Below, piece by piece: positions 23,241 to 23,659 of a stretch of DNA of 23,659 bases; the stretch's first letter is position 1, and every line of letters starts with the position of its first letter. The DNA comes from JAGNRR01 sp964612525. GTDB lineage: Bacteria > Bacteroidota > Bacteroidia > Chitinophagales > Chitinophagaceae. A model generated the notes under the pieces. The model did not search any database, had not been told where the DNA came from, and worked only from the letters and a program-made list of their open reading frames with translations. The position numbers were made by a program, and so were the translations under genes. Location: contig CAZTCQ010000038.1 in NCBI GenBank assembly GCA_964612525.1, forward strand, positions 1-23,659, given 5' to 3'.

Positions 23241-23659
23241 ATGAAATATTTTTTAGTGGCCGGGGAGGCGAGTGGTGATATGCATGGCGCAAATTTAGTG
23301 GGCGCTTTGGCAAAAGTTGATCAGCGAGCTCAGTTTTGGGCTTGGGGGGGCGATAAGATGAAAGCTAAGGGCGTTAAGGTTTTTAAGCATATTCAGGACT
23401 TAGCCTTTATGGGTTTTAAAGAAGTGATTCTCAATATCCGAACTATTTTGGGAAACTTCACTCTCATTAAAAAACAAATTGTTGAGGTGCAGCCTGATGT
23501 GCTTATTTTGGTTGATTATCCAGGTTTTAATTTGCGCCTCGCCAGATGGGCCAAAGAAAAAGGATATCGTGTAGTTTATTATATTGCTCCGCAAGCCTGG
23601 GCTTGGAAAGCCAATCGAGTGGAAAAATTAAAAAAATATACAGATCAATTGCTTTGTAT
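23241..23659 (+). CDS. lpxB: Lipid-A-disaccharide synthase, 3' part beyond window
   Basis: The first 139 codons of LpxB, a GT19 glycosyltransferase that joins UDP-2,3-diacylglucosamine and lipid X to form the lipid A disaccharide at the inner-membrane face. The N-terminal VAGEASGDMHGA (6-17) is the family signature; QPDVLILVDYPGFNLRLA (about 84-101) and YIAPQAWAWKANRV (about 114-127) are the next conserved blocks. The protein is usually about 370-390 residues, so over 60% lies outside. The ATG follows directly on the TAA of the small membrane-protein gene. The presence of lpxB confirms a Gram-negative envelope with lipid A. Confidence 0.95.
   Translation, partial: MKYFLVAGEASGDMHGANLVGALAKVDQRAQFWAWGGDKMKAKGVKVFKHIQDLAFMGFKEVILNIRTILGNFTLIKKQIVEVQPDVLILVDYPGFNLRLARWAKEKGYRVVYYIAPQAWAWKANRVEKLKKYTDQLLC

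Overview
The window looks like an ordinary, densely packed piece of core chromosome from a Bacteroidota bacterium. The evidence is the gene families: a DUF6089-type barrel, an OmpA protein with a DUF5723-like N-terminus, a CcmC/CcmD-like pair, group-1 PruA and a lipoprotein M1 peptidase. The DNA is AT-rich, Shine-Dalgarno sequences are nearly absent, and several starts have upstream matches to the Bacteroidota -7 element TAnnTTTG. The class cannot be fixed by reading alone; a Chitinophagia, Saprospiria or Sphingobacteriia relative is a guess. Two runs of exactly 100 N (16293-16392 and 18424-18523) show that this is a scaffolded draft assembly. They truncate map, truA and rplS.

Layout. 69-3179 (+) encodes a large envelope protein with an N-terminal barrel-like region, a long coiled coil and a C-terminal OmpA peptidoglycan-binding domain. 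It ends in a strong hairpin terminator. 3224-9491 (-) holds two transcription units: an M1 aminopeptidase lipoprotein coupled by ATGA overlap to phosphofructokinase pfkA, then a DUF6089 barrel followed by the Hsp70 hscA. A small EVE-domain gene (9542-9955, +) sits between this block and the next minus block, mazG plus a very large 12-TM sensor histidine kinase (14456-9956). 14548 onward (+) carries a CNT-family nucleoside transporter and methionine aminopeptidase map, which runs into the first gap. From 22744 back to 16393 (-) lies a long same-strand series: pruA, ccmC, ccmD-like, glutamate dehydrogenase, rplS (gapped), tatA, an MltD-like lytic transglycosylase and truA (gapped). At the right edge (+) a small membrane protein abuts the start of lpxB, which runs off the window.

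How the genes fit together. pruA and glutamate dehydrogenase form the proline/P5C to glutamate to 2-oxoglutarate route and have cytochrome c maturation genes packed between them. This suggests an aerobically respiring, amino-acid-consuming lifestyle. OmpA, DUF6089, the lytic transglycosylase, TatA and LpxB are envelope functions; MazG, map, truA and rplS are housekeeping. No gene-free stretch exceeds 300 bases. I saw no tRNA, rRNA, CRISPR array, insertion sequence, prophage, defence cassette or riboswitch. I did not find a convincing new system. The items most worth a second look are the architecture of the sensor kinase, the altered substrate motif in the nucleoside transporter, the ccm genes inside a proline/glutamate operon, and the probably leaderless DUF6089-hscA transcript.
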